Numbered from the stretch's first letter, positions 1 to 6,122 are shown. The stretch is 6,122 bases of DNA from an uncultured Candidatus Melainabacteria bacterium (GCA_937927525.1 CALBDR010000271.1:1-6122), one strand, 5' to 3'. The notes: generated by a model not told the origin, from the sequence alone. Program-made: numbers and translations.

Positions 1-1004
1 CATCTGAGTCTATTCCATGGTATTTGGGACCATATATTATGCTCTTAGATATTCCGAAAATTATACTAAGCACCCTACCTGTTTGTATTTTACTTGCTTG
101 CTTTTTAGCATTCCAAAGACTTTCAGCTCAAGCTGAATTTATTGCTATGCGTGCTGCTGGAGCAAGTTTACTTAGAATACTGAAGCCTGTTCTGGTATTT
201 GGTTTGATAGGTTCTTTAATATGTTTTATAGTGTCAGAATTTATTTACCCTTTGACAGAGCCTAAAAGTAAAGCTATTTATGCTAGAGCTATGGATAAGT
301 CAGAAAAAGAGATTAAGAGTTTTAGTTATATTAAAAGAAGTAATACTGGAGAAACAGAGAGGATTTTCTATGTTAAATCTTCTAAACCTGTTGAAAATCA
401 ATATAAAGATATAGTTTTAGTTGATTTTAAAGAATCTGGTCCACTTGATATATATTTAGCCTCTAATGCTAGTTTTGACGAAAATAAGCAAGGCTGGGAT
501 CTGAAAGATTTAGACTATAGTTTCATTGAAAAAGAGAGTATGAATTCTGATGAGAGCTTTAGACATAACTTTAAAAGTGATTTGAATAATTTCTCTATTC
601 CCTCTAAGATAGATCCTCAAAGGCTTCTAAGTGCTTATAGGGATGTTAGCTTACTTAACTTTATTGAATTATCGAGTTTAATAAATTTTCATAGGACTGA
701 GAATTTAGAGACTAGTTCTTTAGCATCAATAAAATCTAATTTTCACAAACGTTTTTCTTATCCAGGAACCTGTATAATCTTAGCTATTATTGGAGCCTTA
801 TTAGGTTTAAGCGCAAAAAGAAAAAGTGTTAACTGGAACTATATACTATTAGGTTTAATTGTTTTCTCTTTTTTTATGTCTCAGGCGATATTTAATTCCT
901 TTGGTGATTCAGGAAGAATGTCAGCCTTTATGGCGATGTGGATGCCTAATTTCTTTTTAATTTTGATAGCTTATTTTATATATCAATATAAGCTTGAGTC
1001 TTAA
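1..1004 (+). CDS. LptF/LptG (YjgP/YjgQ) family permease, 5' end outside the window
   Basis: This is the inner-membrane permease family that, with the LptB ATPase, extracts lipopolysaccharide and passes it to the periplasmic bridge. The reading frame is open from base 3 with no stop, so the TTG at 24 is not the real start and the first membrane helix lies upstream. Visible in order, numbering from the TTG codon: a helix at about residues 8-31, the family signature around 'AEFIAMRAAGAS' (about 37-48), a helix at about 50-70, a hydrophilic periplasmic jelly-roll-like region at about 75-240, then three C-terminal helices (about 248-265, 272-292 and 300-321) ending in a short basic tail. The visible part is about 333 residues against a usual 350-390 or so, which fits loss of only the first helix. 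I cannot decide between LptF and LptG. The stop is 39 nt before dnaG on the same strand, so co-transcription is possible. The gene appears intact. Confidence 0.88.
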   Translation, partial: SESIPWYLGPYIMLLDIPKIILSTLPVCILLACFLAFQRLSAQAEFIAMRAAGASLLRILKPVLVFGLIGSLICFIVSEFIYPLTEPKSKAIYARAMDKSEKEIKSFSYIKRSNTGETERIFYVKSSKPVENQYKDIVLVDFKESGPLDIYLASNASFDENKQGWDLKDLDYSFIEKESMNSDESFRHNFKSDLNNFSIPSKIDPQRLLSAYRDVSLLNFIELSSLINFHRTENLETSSLASIKSNFHKRFSYPGTCIILAIIGALLGLSAKRKSVNWNYILLGLIVFSFFMSQAIFNSFGDSGRMSAFMAMWMPNFFLILIAYFIYQYKLES

Positions 1005-1043
1005 TGTTAAAGATAGATTGTATTGTTATAATTAAATTAATCA

Positions 1044-2915
1044 ATGGCTGATCCTATAAGTCAAATTAAAGAAAAAGCAGACATTGTTGAACTTATCGCA
1101 GACCATATTCCTGTGAAAAAATCAGGGGCTGGTTATGTTGCAGTTTGCCCTTTTCATAATGATACTAGACCTTCGATGCAGATTAGTCCTCAGAAAGGTA
1201 TTTTTAAATGTTTTAGTTGTGGAGCTGGAGGAGATGTCTTTAAGTTCTGGTCAGAGTTTCATAAAAAGGATTTTTCTGAGACTTTAAAAGATCTTGCTTT
1301 GCGTTATGGTGTGCAGTTGGATTTTAGTGAGGAAGCTAAATCTAAACAAAAAATCCAAGGAGATTACGTTTCAGTCTATAACGAAGCTGCTAAATATTTT
1401 CATGAAAAATTATTGGCAGCTGATGCAGCCAAAGGCTGTAGGGACTACTTAGAAGCAAGAGGTATTGATCTTAATACTATAAAGGATTTCCAAATCGGTT
1501 TCTCACCAGCTTCTAAAGAGGACTGGACGTATTTATTAACGCATTTGAAGAAAAAGCTAGAACTTGATGATAAGAAACTCTTTGATTTCGGACTTTCGAT
1601 ACATCATGAAAAATCTGGACGTTACTATGATAGATTTCGTGATCGTTTGATGATTCCAGTTGCTAATGAGCGTGGAGATATTTTAGCTTTTGGTGCTAGG
1701 AAGCTTAATAATGAAGACGAATCTCCTAAGTATATTAATTCTCCAGAGACTGATTTCTATCACAAGGGAGATAATCTCTATGGTTTAAATTTAGCTAAAA
1801 ATGCTATTAGAAAAAAAGATGCTGTAATTCTAGTTGAAGGTTACTTTGACCAAATTGCACTCTATAAAAGTGGTATTGAAAATGTTGTTGCTAATCAGGG
1901 GACTGCTCTCACTGCTAAGCAAGCTAAATTATTAATGAAGTTTACTCCATCTAAAAATATTTATTTATGTTTAGATGCTGATACAGCTGGTGAAGCAGCT
2001 AAGGAAAAGGCTTTTGAGCAAATTATGCAAGTTTCTGTTGGTCTAAATCCAGCCATTAAAGTTATAGATATGAGTGCAAAAGACCCAGATGAGTTTATTG
2101 CAGCGAATGGTGTTGAAGCTTTTCAAACTTTAATTAATGATGCTAATTATTTTATAAATTATAAAATTGATAAATATATTGAAGAACTTAATTCAGGAAG
2201 CCCTTCAGTAAAGGATCCCCGAGCAAAGTCGATAATTGTAAAAAAGATTGCTCGCTTTCTTTATTTTGTTTCTAATAAAATTGAATTTACAGAATATGTT
2301 TTCAATCTTTCTGAGAAATTGAAAATTGATCAAAGAATAGTGGCAGAGCAAATCGAAAGTGAAATTAAACTTTACAGAAATGATTTCCAAAGCTTTGAAA
2401 AACAAAAAACTTCTCAGAGAAAATCTCCAAACTTAATGAAAAGTAAAAAATCTTCTTTAGAAAAAGATATTTTTTATGAATTAGATATAGAGCTATTAGC
2501 TTTAATGATAATTGACACTAAGTTGCTTGAGGAATTTATGGCAGCTGAGCATCAACTGGCTTGTGAAGAACACTTTGAAATTTTGGATTCTTTGGTTGAA
2601 ATTAGTTTTGAAAATCCAGAAGCTAATGTCAATGAGAAATTTAAAAAGCTCTCTGCTTTACCACTTATTCATGAGATGAAGTATGAATCTTTACTAGCTG
2701 ATATCGGACTTGAGATTGAATCTAATAAGAAACAATTTAAATCACGCTTTGATGAATTAATTCGTGCAATTAAAAAGCTAAAAATAAAAAATAAAATTAC
2801 AAAGAAAATTAATGCCATTAAGAAACTAGAAGAGAATTTAGATAGTTCTGATGATGAAATTTTTATGTTGCAGAATGAATTGATTCATTTGAATCGTCAG
2901 CTTGCTGCTGTTTAA
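1044..2915 (+). CDS. dnaG: DNA primase DnaG
   Basis: DNA-dependent RNA polymerase that makes the RNA primers for replication and works at the fork with the DnaB helicase. The 623 residues are close to the usual bacterial length of about 600. The N-terminal CHC2 zinc-binding domain shows Cys35, His38, Cys56 and Cys59. The basic RNA-polymerase core follows, with 'RFRDR' at 197-201 and a 'FGARKL' motif near 215-220. The TOPRIM catalytic domain has 'VEGYFD' with Glu265, 'DAD' at 311-313, and 'DPDEF' with Asp347 and Asp349; these are the metal-binding acidic residues of the family. A charged helical C-terminal region from about 430, including 'LELLALMI'-type helices after 472, corresponds to the DnaB-interacting domain. 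The ATG is chosen because family similarity begins within a few residues ('ISQIKEKADIVELI'). No clear Shine-Dalgarno sequence precedes it. All catalytic residues are present and the gene looks intact. Confidence 0.97.
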   Translation: MADPISQIKEKADIVELIADHIPVKKSGAGYVAVCPFHNDTRPSMQISPQKGIFKCFSCGAGGDVFKFWSEFHKKDFSETLKDLALRYGVQLDFSEEAKSKQKIQGDYVSVYNEAAKYFHEKLLAADAAKGCRDYLEARGIDLNTIKDFQIGFSPASKEDWTYLLTHLKKKLELDDKKLFDFGLSIHHEKSGRYYDRFRDRLMIPVANERGDILAFGARKLNNEDESPKYINSPETDFYHKGDNLYGLNLAKNAIRKKDAVILVEGYFDQIALYKSGIENVVANQGTALTAKQAKLLMKFTPSKNIYLCLDADTAGEAAKEKAFEQIMQVSVGLNPAIKVIDMSAKDPDEFIAANGVEAFQTLINDANYFINYKIDKYIEELNSGSPSVKDPRAKSIIVKKIARFLYFVSNKIEFTEYVFNLSEKLKIDQRIVAEQIESEIKLYRNDFQSFEKQKTSQRKSPNLMKSKKSSLEKDIFYELDIELLALMIIDTKLLEEFMAAEHQLACEEHFEILDSLVEISFENPEANVNEKFKKLSALPLIHEMKYESLLADIGLEIESNKKQFKSRFDELIRAIKKLKIKNKITKKINAIKKLEENLDSSDDEIFMLQNELIHLNRQLAAV

Positions 2916-2949
2916 GTGCTATCTTTTCCCATCATGATAGAATGAATAA

Positions 2950-2991
2950 AAAATACGCCCTAGCATTATGCTAGGGCGTATTTTAGAATTT
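2950..2991. terminator. Bidirectional rho-independent terminator between dnaG and rplT
   Basis: A perfect 16-bp inverted repeat (2950-2965 and 2969-2984) with a 3-nt loop and a GC-rich core, 'GCCCTAGC' paired with 'GCTAGGGC'. The outer A/T part of the stem supplies a U-tract on either strand, and on the + strand a further T run lies at 2989-2995. It sits in the 90-bp gap between the convergent dnaG and rplT stops, so it can end transcription from both sides. Confidence 0.9.
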
Positions 2992-3005
2992 TTTTAACTA
3001 GGCTT

Positions 3006-3362
3006 TTAAGCTACTAAAGCTACTTTAGCTTGATCTACTAATTTAGCAAATGCAGCTTTATCATTAATAGCTATATCAGCTAAAACTTTTCTGTTTAAAG
3101 CTATATTGGCTTTATTTAAACCATTAATGAAGTTACTGTAAGACATTCCTAACTCACGAGTAGCCGCGTTTATTCTCTGAATCCAAAGCGCTCTGAAATC
3201 TCTTTTCTTTAACTTACGAGAAACGTAAGCTTTTTTAAGACCTCTCATCATTGCTTGCATTGCAGCAACAAAAATCTTACTACTACCACCTTTATAACCT
3301 TTAGTGAGTTTTAAGACTTTCTTATGTCTTTTTCTATTTACGTTTCCTCTTTTTACTCTCAT
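3006..3362 (-). CDS. rplT: 50S ribosomal protein L20
   Basis: Ribosomal protein L20 binds 23S rRNA early in large-subunit assembly. The 118 residues match the family length. The very basic N-terminal extension starts 'RVKRGNVNRKRHKKVLK'. It is followed by the diagnostic 'KKRDFRALWIQRINAA' block (about residues 53-68), 'YSNFINGLNKANI', and the C-terminal segment starting 'LNRKVLADIAI'. The ATG is preceded by AAAGG about 7 nt upstream, a reasonable ribosome binding site. The gene lies 35 nt downstream of rpmI in the usual order and ends just before the shared terminator. No lesions are visible. Confidence 0.97.
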   Translation of the reverse strand: MRVKRGNVNRKRHKKVLKLTKGYKGGSSKIFVAAMQAMMRGLKKAYVSRKLKKRDFRALWIQRINAATRELGMSYSNFINGLNKANIALNRKVLADIAINDKAAFAKLVDQAKVALVA

Positions 3363-3397
3363 TACTTAGCCTTTATACCTTCTTATATAATTTATAA

Positions 3398-3610
3398 CTA
3401 TCTAGCGTACTTAGTGTACGGGAACATTGAAAGAACTCTTTCATACTGAGATTCATGAACTGAGGACTCAGGTGTTCTTAGTCTTCTTTTATGTTTAGCT
3501 GACATGTGAGTATTTAAGTGTTTAATACCACATTTCTTGAAACTAAGCTTTCCTTTTGCGCTTAGTTTAAATCTTTTTTTAGCTGACTTATTAGTTTTCT
3601 GCTTAGACAT
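3398..3610 (-). CDS. rpmI: 50S ribosomal protein L35
   Basis: Small basic large-subunit protein L35. Its 70 residues are slightly longer than the usual 64-66. The family pattern is clear: 'KTNKSAKKRFKLSAKGKL' near the N-terminus, then 'CGIKHLNTHMSAKHKRRLR'. The few extra residues are at the C-terminus. It is the first gene of the rpmI-rplT operon. In many bacteria infC precedes it, but here the next upstream DNA is a short intergenic region and then a broken gene on the opposite strand. An extended -10 promoter lies close to the start codon. Confidence 0.96.
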   Translation of the reverse strand: MSKQKTNKSAKKRFKLSAKGKLSFKKCGIKHLNTHMSAKHKRRLRTPESSVHESQYERVLSMFPYTKYAR

Positions 3611-3622
3611 AGTGAGCTTTAA

Positions 3623-3631
3623 ATTATAACA
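3623..3631 (-). promoter_or_regulatory. Extended -10 promoter of rpmI-rplT
   Basis: On the - strand the sequence reads TGTTATAAT, a perfect TATAAT box (3623-3628) with the upstream TGn extension. No strong -35 hexamer is found 16-18 nt further up, which is tolerable for an extended -10 promoter. The -10 box ends 12 nt before the rpmI ATG, so a transcript starting here would have a leader of only about 5 nt. This is a pattern match only. Confidence 0.5.
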
Positions 3632-3711
3632 GGTTTAATATATTTACTATTGATAATTTAATTATTTGTGAAGAATTTCTTAGTTTAATTAGCTATTATT
3701 AAATAAATTTT

Positions 3712-3724
3712 ATTGAGCCTCAAT
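3712..3724. repeat. Short perfect palindrome in the divergent intergenic region
   Basis: ATTGAG-C-CTCAAT: two 6-nt arms around one base, in the 140-bp region between the divergent rpmI and the broken gene starting at 3751. The one-base centre rules out an RNA hairpin but suits a dimeric protein site. It overlaps a weak -35-like TTGAGC (3713-3718) that lies 17 nt before a poor -10-like TTTTAT (3736-3741). It could be an operator for the former gene at 3751. The rest of the intergenic region is plain AT-rich DNA. Confidence 0.25.
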
Positions 3725-3750
3725 GTTTAAAATGATTTTATTTTTGTATC

Positions 3751-4926
3751 ATGTTGATCATGAGTAATTTATCAATGCCTTCTGATGGCTCCTTTAATTG
3801 GAGTGATCTTCAAGCACGAGTGAACCAAAGGCGTGAGCAGGAAGGTAGTGATCCTCTTGCTCAAATAGTTAAAAGAATTCATAGCGCTGATGAGCTATTA
3901 ATTCAAACTCGTTAAGCTAATGCACAAAATCTACAAAAACAAAGCCTTATTATTACTCCTAGTGAAAAGTCTGTATTGGTAGGTGAAATACTTGATACTA
4001 AAAATCCTATTACCAGGTCCGAAATCAAATTCTTGGATGAAGATTCTAGCTATATTGAAAAGATAAATAATCAAATATCACGAGAGACTATAAGCGTAAT
4101 AGCTCAACAAAGTTTGTTGAAGGCTATGCTGATCAGATAAAAATTCCAGGCAGAGACTTAATAATTAAATCAAGCTATGATAGTGTTTCGAAAAAAAGAA
4201 ATTATACTTTTTGATAGTGCTTCTGGTATGGTACTCTATAATGGAATCATTACTCTAGGCGGAATTTCTCAAGATTCTAAAAAATATATAGATATTCCTG
4301 ACTTCGATGAAAATTTAAGCTTTGCTTCTACAAAGAGAAAGCTATTTTTAGCTGAAAAAACCGAAGAAAACTCACCACACAAAATGTTTGCTGGTAAATA
4401 TAGTATCGAGATTAATTCAGGAAATGTAGTTATTAACGATACTGATTCTAATGAATTGTTGTTTGTTCAAGATTTAAATGGCGATAATGTCATTTTTTAC
4501 CCTAAGGACTTAAGTTCTAAAAATATTATTGATAAAAAAATTGAAAACTCAAAAGGCATAGATGACTTAACTCGAAAAATTTTGGTTGAACAGAAAAAAC
4601 AAATTAATCTTCTCTTATCTCAGCTATAAAGATGCAAATGCATCGGCTATAACTGTTAATGTTAATGGTGAGAAGGAAATCTTTTCACGTGAAGAACTTG
4701 AAACAATGCTAGCAGAGAATGAGTCACGTCAAAAGATGTATGCAGAAATCTATTTAGCTAAGCAAACAATAATTTCTGGATTAAATCCAATCACAAATCT
4801 AAAATCCTCTGCTGCTGTTGCTATTAATAATGATCAAGTTCCATCTATAGTTAGTTCTTCTGGAGGTTTAGTATCAATATTTAGACCAGATGAGAGTAGC
4901 TTAAAACAAATTGGAAAAGTATTTTA
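3751..4926 (+). pseudogene. Broken gene of unknown function (about 390 codons; one stop, three frameshifts)
   Basis: I do not recognise the family. The pieces read as one former protein. Segment A starts at ATG 3751 (or 3760) with 'MSNLSMPSDGSFNWSDLQAR', has an in-frame TAA at 3913-3915, and continues ('LIITPSEKSVLVGEILD') until its frame closes at 4138. Segment B lies in another frame, open from 4071 to 4211 ('EGYADQIKIPGRDLIIKSS'). Segment C (4177-4629, first frame again) contains 'LFDSASGMVLYNGIITLGG' and 'LLFVQDLNGDNVIFYP'. Segment D (from about 4571 in a third frame) has 'VNVNGEKEIFSREELETMLA' and ends at TAA 4924-4926. The B-to-C shift fits one extra A in the A7 run at 4191-4197. The C-to-D shift lies between 4571 and 4626, near A-runs at 4575-4579 and 4594-4599. 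The rebuilt protein looks soluble, with no signal peptide or membrane helix, and with charged helical stretches at both ends. No ribosome binding site is evident. The two longest open pieces could be called small genes, but their continuity across frames argues for one lost gene. Confidence 0.72.
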
Positions 4927-4952
4927 ACCCTCCCCCAATAATTAAATACTTT
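4916..4952 (-). terminator. Weak inverted repeat downstream of tRNA-Leu
   Basis: Nine-base arms, AAAGTATTT (4916-4924) and AAATACTTT (4944-4952), surround a 19-nt loop between the end of the broken gene and the 3' end of the tRNA. On the - strand the tRNA is followed at once by CTTTTT and then this hairpin. The stem is AT-rich and the loop is long, so as a terminator it is only a possibility. Confidence 0.25.
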
Positions 4953-4958
4953 AAAAAG

Positions 4959-5042
4959 TGGTGGGCTTGAAGAGAGTCGAACTCTTACACCATAGGTACA
5001 TGATCCTAAGTCATGCGCGTCTACCAGTTCCGCCACAAGCCC
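4959..5042 (-). tRNA. trnL: tRNA-Leu, anticodon UAG
   Basis: An 84-nt class II tRNA including CCA. The acceptor stem GGGCTTG (5036-5042) pairs perfectly with CAAGCCC (4963-4969), followed by discriminator A and an encoded CCA (4959-4961). The D-arm contains the typical 'CTGGTAGACGC'. The anticodon stem CATGA/TCATG encloses the loop CTTAGGA with anticodon TAG at 5006-5008, reading CUA and, by wobble, other CUN leucine codons. The long variable arm (TACC-TAT-GGTG) is that of a leucine tRNA. The T-arm AAGAG-TTCGACT-CTCTT is intact. It appears functional although the genes on both sides are broken. Confidence 0.97.
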
Positions 5043-5079
5043 TGGAATACTAATTAAAATTAGCAACCTTAGATTTAAA

Positions 5080-5108
5080 ACTTTAACATGCAAGTGCTAT
5101 TTATTCAA
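5080..5108 (-). promoter_or_regulatory. Possible promoter of tRNA-Leu
   Basis: On the - strand, TTGAAT (5103-5108) and TAAAGT (5080-5085) are separated by exactly 17 nt, with four of six consensus bases in each box. Transcription would start about 30 nt before the mature tRNA 5' end, a normal leader for RNase P removal. The region is AT-rich, so chance matches are common. Confidence 0.35.
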
Positions 5109-5203
5109 AAATTTTTTATTAGCTTTAATAATTAGTTTCCATGGGAATATCGGTAAGATAATTGAGTTTAGATAAAGGATGAAAGATAAAGAAAAAATAC
5201 GCC

Positions 5204-5208
5204 AAGGA
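5204..5208 (+). promoter_or_regulatory. Ribosome binding site for the subtilase TTG start
   Basis: AAGGA lies 7 nt before the TTG at 5216, a good Shine-Dalgarno position, and is the main reason for choosing that non-ATG start. A competing ATG at 5179 is in another frame and meets a stop after 11 codons. It could be the original start only if a frameshift lies in the A-rich stretch at 5189-5197. Confidence 0.4.
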
Positions 5209-5215
5209 ATTTAAT

Positions 5216-6040
5216 TTGCAGTCATTGCTTGATTCCATATTGAATCCTGGATTTGAAAATGAAAAAGAGGCTAGAAAGTTTTTAAGAAATAAGGTCCATG
5301 TCCCTAACCTTAAAATGGTAAAAACTTTTTCTGATGACACCGTAAATACTGATGATGCTTCAGTCTCTAACCCCGCAAAAAAAGCTCAAAGAGTTACTGC
5401 TAAAACTTTAAGAGAAGAAAGACTCCAAAGACAGCGTAAAAAACAAATAGGTTTAAATAGAACATACACTATAGAAATCCCAGAAGGTGAAACAGCAGAT
5501 TCACTTTTATCTCAGTTGAAAAGTAACCCTAATATTGCTTATGCAGAAAAGTTAATTAAAGTAGAAACCTTTGCTACGAACTTTAATGATGTTAATGGTG
5601 ATGGAAGAGTTGATTTGAATGATGTTGATTCAAATGCTAACGGAAAAATAGAAAGTTCTGAAATTATCTAAGACATGTTCGGATATGATGTCGTAGCTAA
5701 CACCAAAGATCCTATGGATAGACATGGTCATGGTACTCATTGTGCTGGTACGATAACTGCTGTTGCGGATAATGGAATTGGTATTGTCGGTGTTGCGCCT
5801 AAAGCTAGAATCATGGCTGTAAAAGGTCTAGGTGATACTGGTAATGCTACTGATAGGTCTCTTGCTAATTCTGTAGTTTGGTCAGCGGATCATGGTGCAG
5901 ACGTTATTTCTGCTTCATGGGGAGGAGCTGGTTATAGTCAATTGGTAAAAGATGCATTTGACTATGCTAAGTCACTTGGTGTTGTTTGTATTGTAGCTGC
6001 CGGTAATGATTATAGTGGACTTGAAAAATCGGACCAATAA
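5216..6040 (+). pseudogene. Subtilisin-like serine protease (S8) remnant
   Basis: Subtilases are Asp-His-Ser proteases. Residues 1-80 from TTG 5216 are charged, with no signal peptide. Residues 83-112 ('RTYTIEIPEGETADSLLSQL', then 'NPNIAYAE') resemble the end of an I9-type inhibitory prodomain. Two calcium-loop motifs follow at 125-136 and 138-149. A TAA (5669-5671) interrupts the frame exactly where the family has the 'DD-hydrophobic-FGYD' motif, and 'MFGYDVVANTKDPMDRHGHGTHCAGT' residues resume right after it in the same frame, with the catalytic His at 5729-5731. 'GADVISASWGG' and 'AAGND' (oxyanion-hole Asn at 6005-6007) follow. The expected D-T-G segment with the catalytic Asp is absent between the prodomain and the calcium loops, suggesting an internal deletion. 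The Ser motif (GTS-type) is absent because family similarity stops near 6015, where an insertion sequence begins; the TAA at 6038-6040 is probably in that element. It cannot encode an active protease. Confidence 0.85.
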
Positions 6041-6069
6041 ATCTGACTTGAGTGGTGTGCTGACTTGAA
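6016..6069 (+). repeat. Three GACTTGA direct repeats at the IS end
   Basis: GACTTGA occurs at 6018-6024, 6045-6051 and 6062-6068. The last two share the longer CTGACTTGA core and the first and last share TTGAA. All lie between the presumed IS tip and the transposase start codon. They could be transposase binding sites or part of the terminal inverted repeat; this is inference from position. Confidence 0.35.
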
Positions 6070-6090
6070 ATAATAAGAGGAAAACACATA

Positions 6091-6122
6091 ATGTCACGAG
6101 GAAAAAAATATAGTGCAGAATT
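6091..6122 (+). CDS. IS3-family OrfA transposase (helix-turn-helix), first 10 codons only
   Basis: The ATG at 6091 begins 'MSRGKKYSAE' and runs off the window. The pattern M-S-R-x-x-K-Y-S/T-A/P-E is the typical start of the OrfA HTH_Tnp_1 proteins of IS3-family elements, which bind the IS ends and are fused to the OrfB integrase by programmed frameshifting. AAGAGG at 6075-6080 is a well-placed ribosome binding site 10 nt upstream. Only ten residues are available, so the family call rests on this motif and on the position just inside an apparent IS end. Confidence 0.6.
   Translation, partial: MSRGKKYSAE

Larger units (their letters stand above)
6016..6122 (+). mobile_element. Left end of an IS3-type insertion sequence, cut by the window edge
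   Basis: Subtilase similarity ends at about 6010-6015. A TGGACTTGAAAAATCGGACC stretch begins at 6016, starts with TG as IS3-family ends commonly do, and precedes a transposase-like start by 75 nt. The exact boundary, the matching right end and any target duplication lie outside the window or cannot be shown, so the first base is an estimate of a few nucleotides' accuracy. Confidence 0.6.

Noticed and set aside
2205..2405. A 66-codon open frame on the - strand inside dnaG
   Set aside because: It lies wholly within an intact, well-conserved gene, has low-complexity composition and resembles no known protein.
4586..4926. A separate small gene starting at TTG 4586
   Set aside because: The frame is already open from 4571 and no ribosome binding site was evident at the TTG. 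The upstream frame closes just where this one becomes protein-like, so it is better read as the last piece of the broken gene at 3751.
4959..5042. The tRNA-Leu gene as an integration site for a mobile island
   Set aside because: No duplicate of the tRNA 3' end was found in the window and no integrase gene is present.
4881..5093. A 70-codon open frame on the - strand across the tRNA
   Set aside because: It is a translation of the tRNA gene itself; the 'AELVDAHDLGS'-type residues are the usual artefact of translating a tRNA-Leu.
2948..5203. A 12-nt match AAAAAATACGCC between the terminator (2948-2959) and the region before the subtilase (5192-5203)
   Set aside because: A match of this length is expected by chance in about 6 kb of AT-rich DNA, and the flanks do not match.
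5125..5340. A 71-codon open frame on the - strand opposite the start of the subtilase remnant
   Set aside because: It overlaps the recognisable protease prodomain region on the other strand and shows no protein family features.
3751..6040. A two-gene system made of the unknown gene and the subtilase
   Set aside because: They share a strand and are both degraded, but a tRNA on the opposite strand separates them and nothing in the sequence links their functions.
1..6122. CRISPR arrays, toxin-antitoxin pairs, riboswitches or phage modules
   Set aside because: No regularly spaced repeats, paired small genes, recognisable aptamer folds or phage proteins were seen.

Overview
The window comes from an AT-rich bacterium (I estimate about one third GC by eye) that has an LPS-type outer membrane, shown by the LptF/LptG permease. 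Several traits recall the Cyanobacteriota/Melainabacteria side of the tree: the style of the permease, a CHC2/TOPRIM DnaG, and an rpmI-rplT pair with no infC next to it. This placement is an inference from remembered family traits, not a database result, and no gene here settles it.

Left half (1-3610), intact housekeeping genes. An LptF/LptG permease, cut by the window's left edge, is followed 39 nt later by a full-length dnaG on the + strand. The ribosomal protein operon rpmI-rplT (L35, L20) converges on it from the - strand. The two units share a perfect 16-bp hairpin that can act as a bidirectional terminator. An extended -10 promoter sits just before rpmI.

Right half (3611-6122), decaying accessory DNA around one working RNA gene. 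At 3751-4926 there is a pseudogene of an unrecognised protein of about 390 residues, broken by one in-frame stop and three frameshifts. A complete tRNA-Leu(UAG) gene with an encoded CCA follows on the - strand. Next is a subtilisin-like (S8) protease remnant that keeps its prodomain, two calcium-loop motifs, the His motif and the oxyanion-hole Asn motif. It lacks the catalytic Asp segment, has an in-frame stop, and ends where an IS3-type insertion sequence begins. The window ends ten codons into that element's first transposase ORF.

The main story is the contrast between intact core genes and neighbouring accessory genes at different stages of loss, with an insertion sequence apparently delivering one of the hits. 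I found no convincing previously undescribed system. The most unusual items are the unidentified broken gene and the EF-hand/dockerin-like loops in the subtilase remnant.
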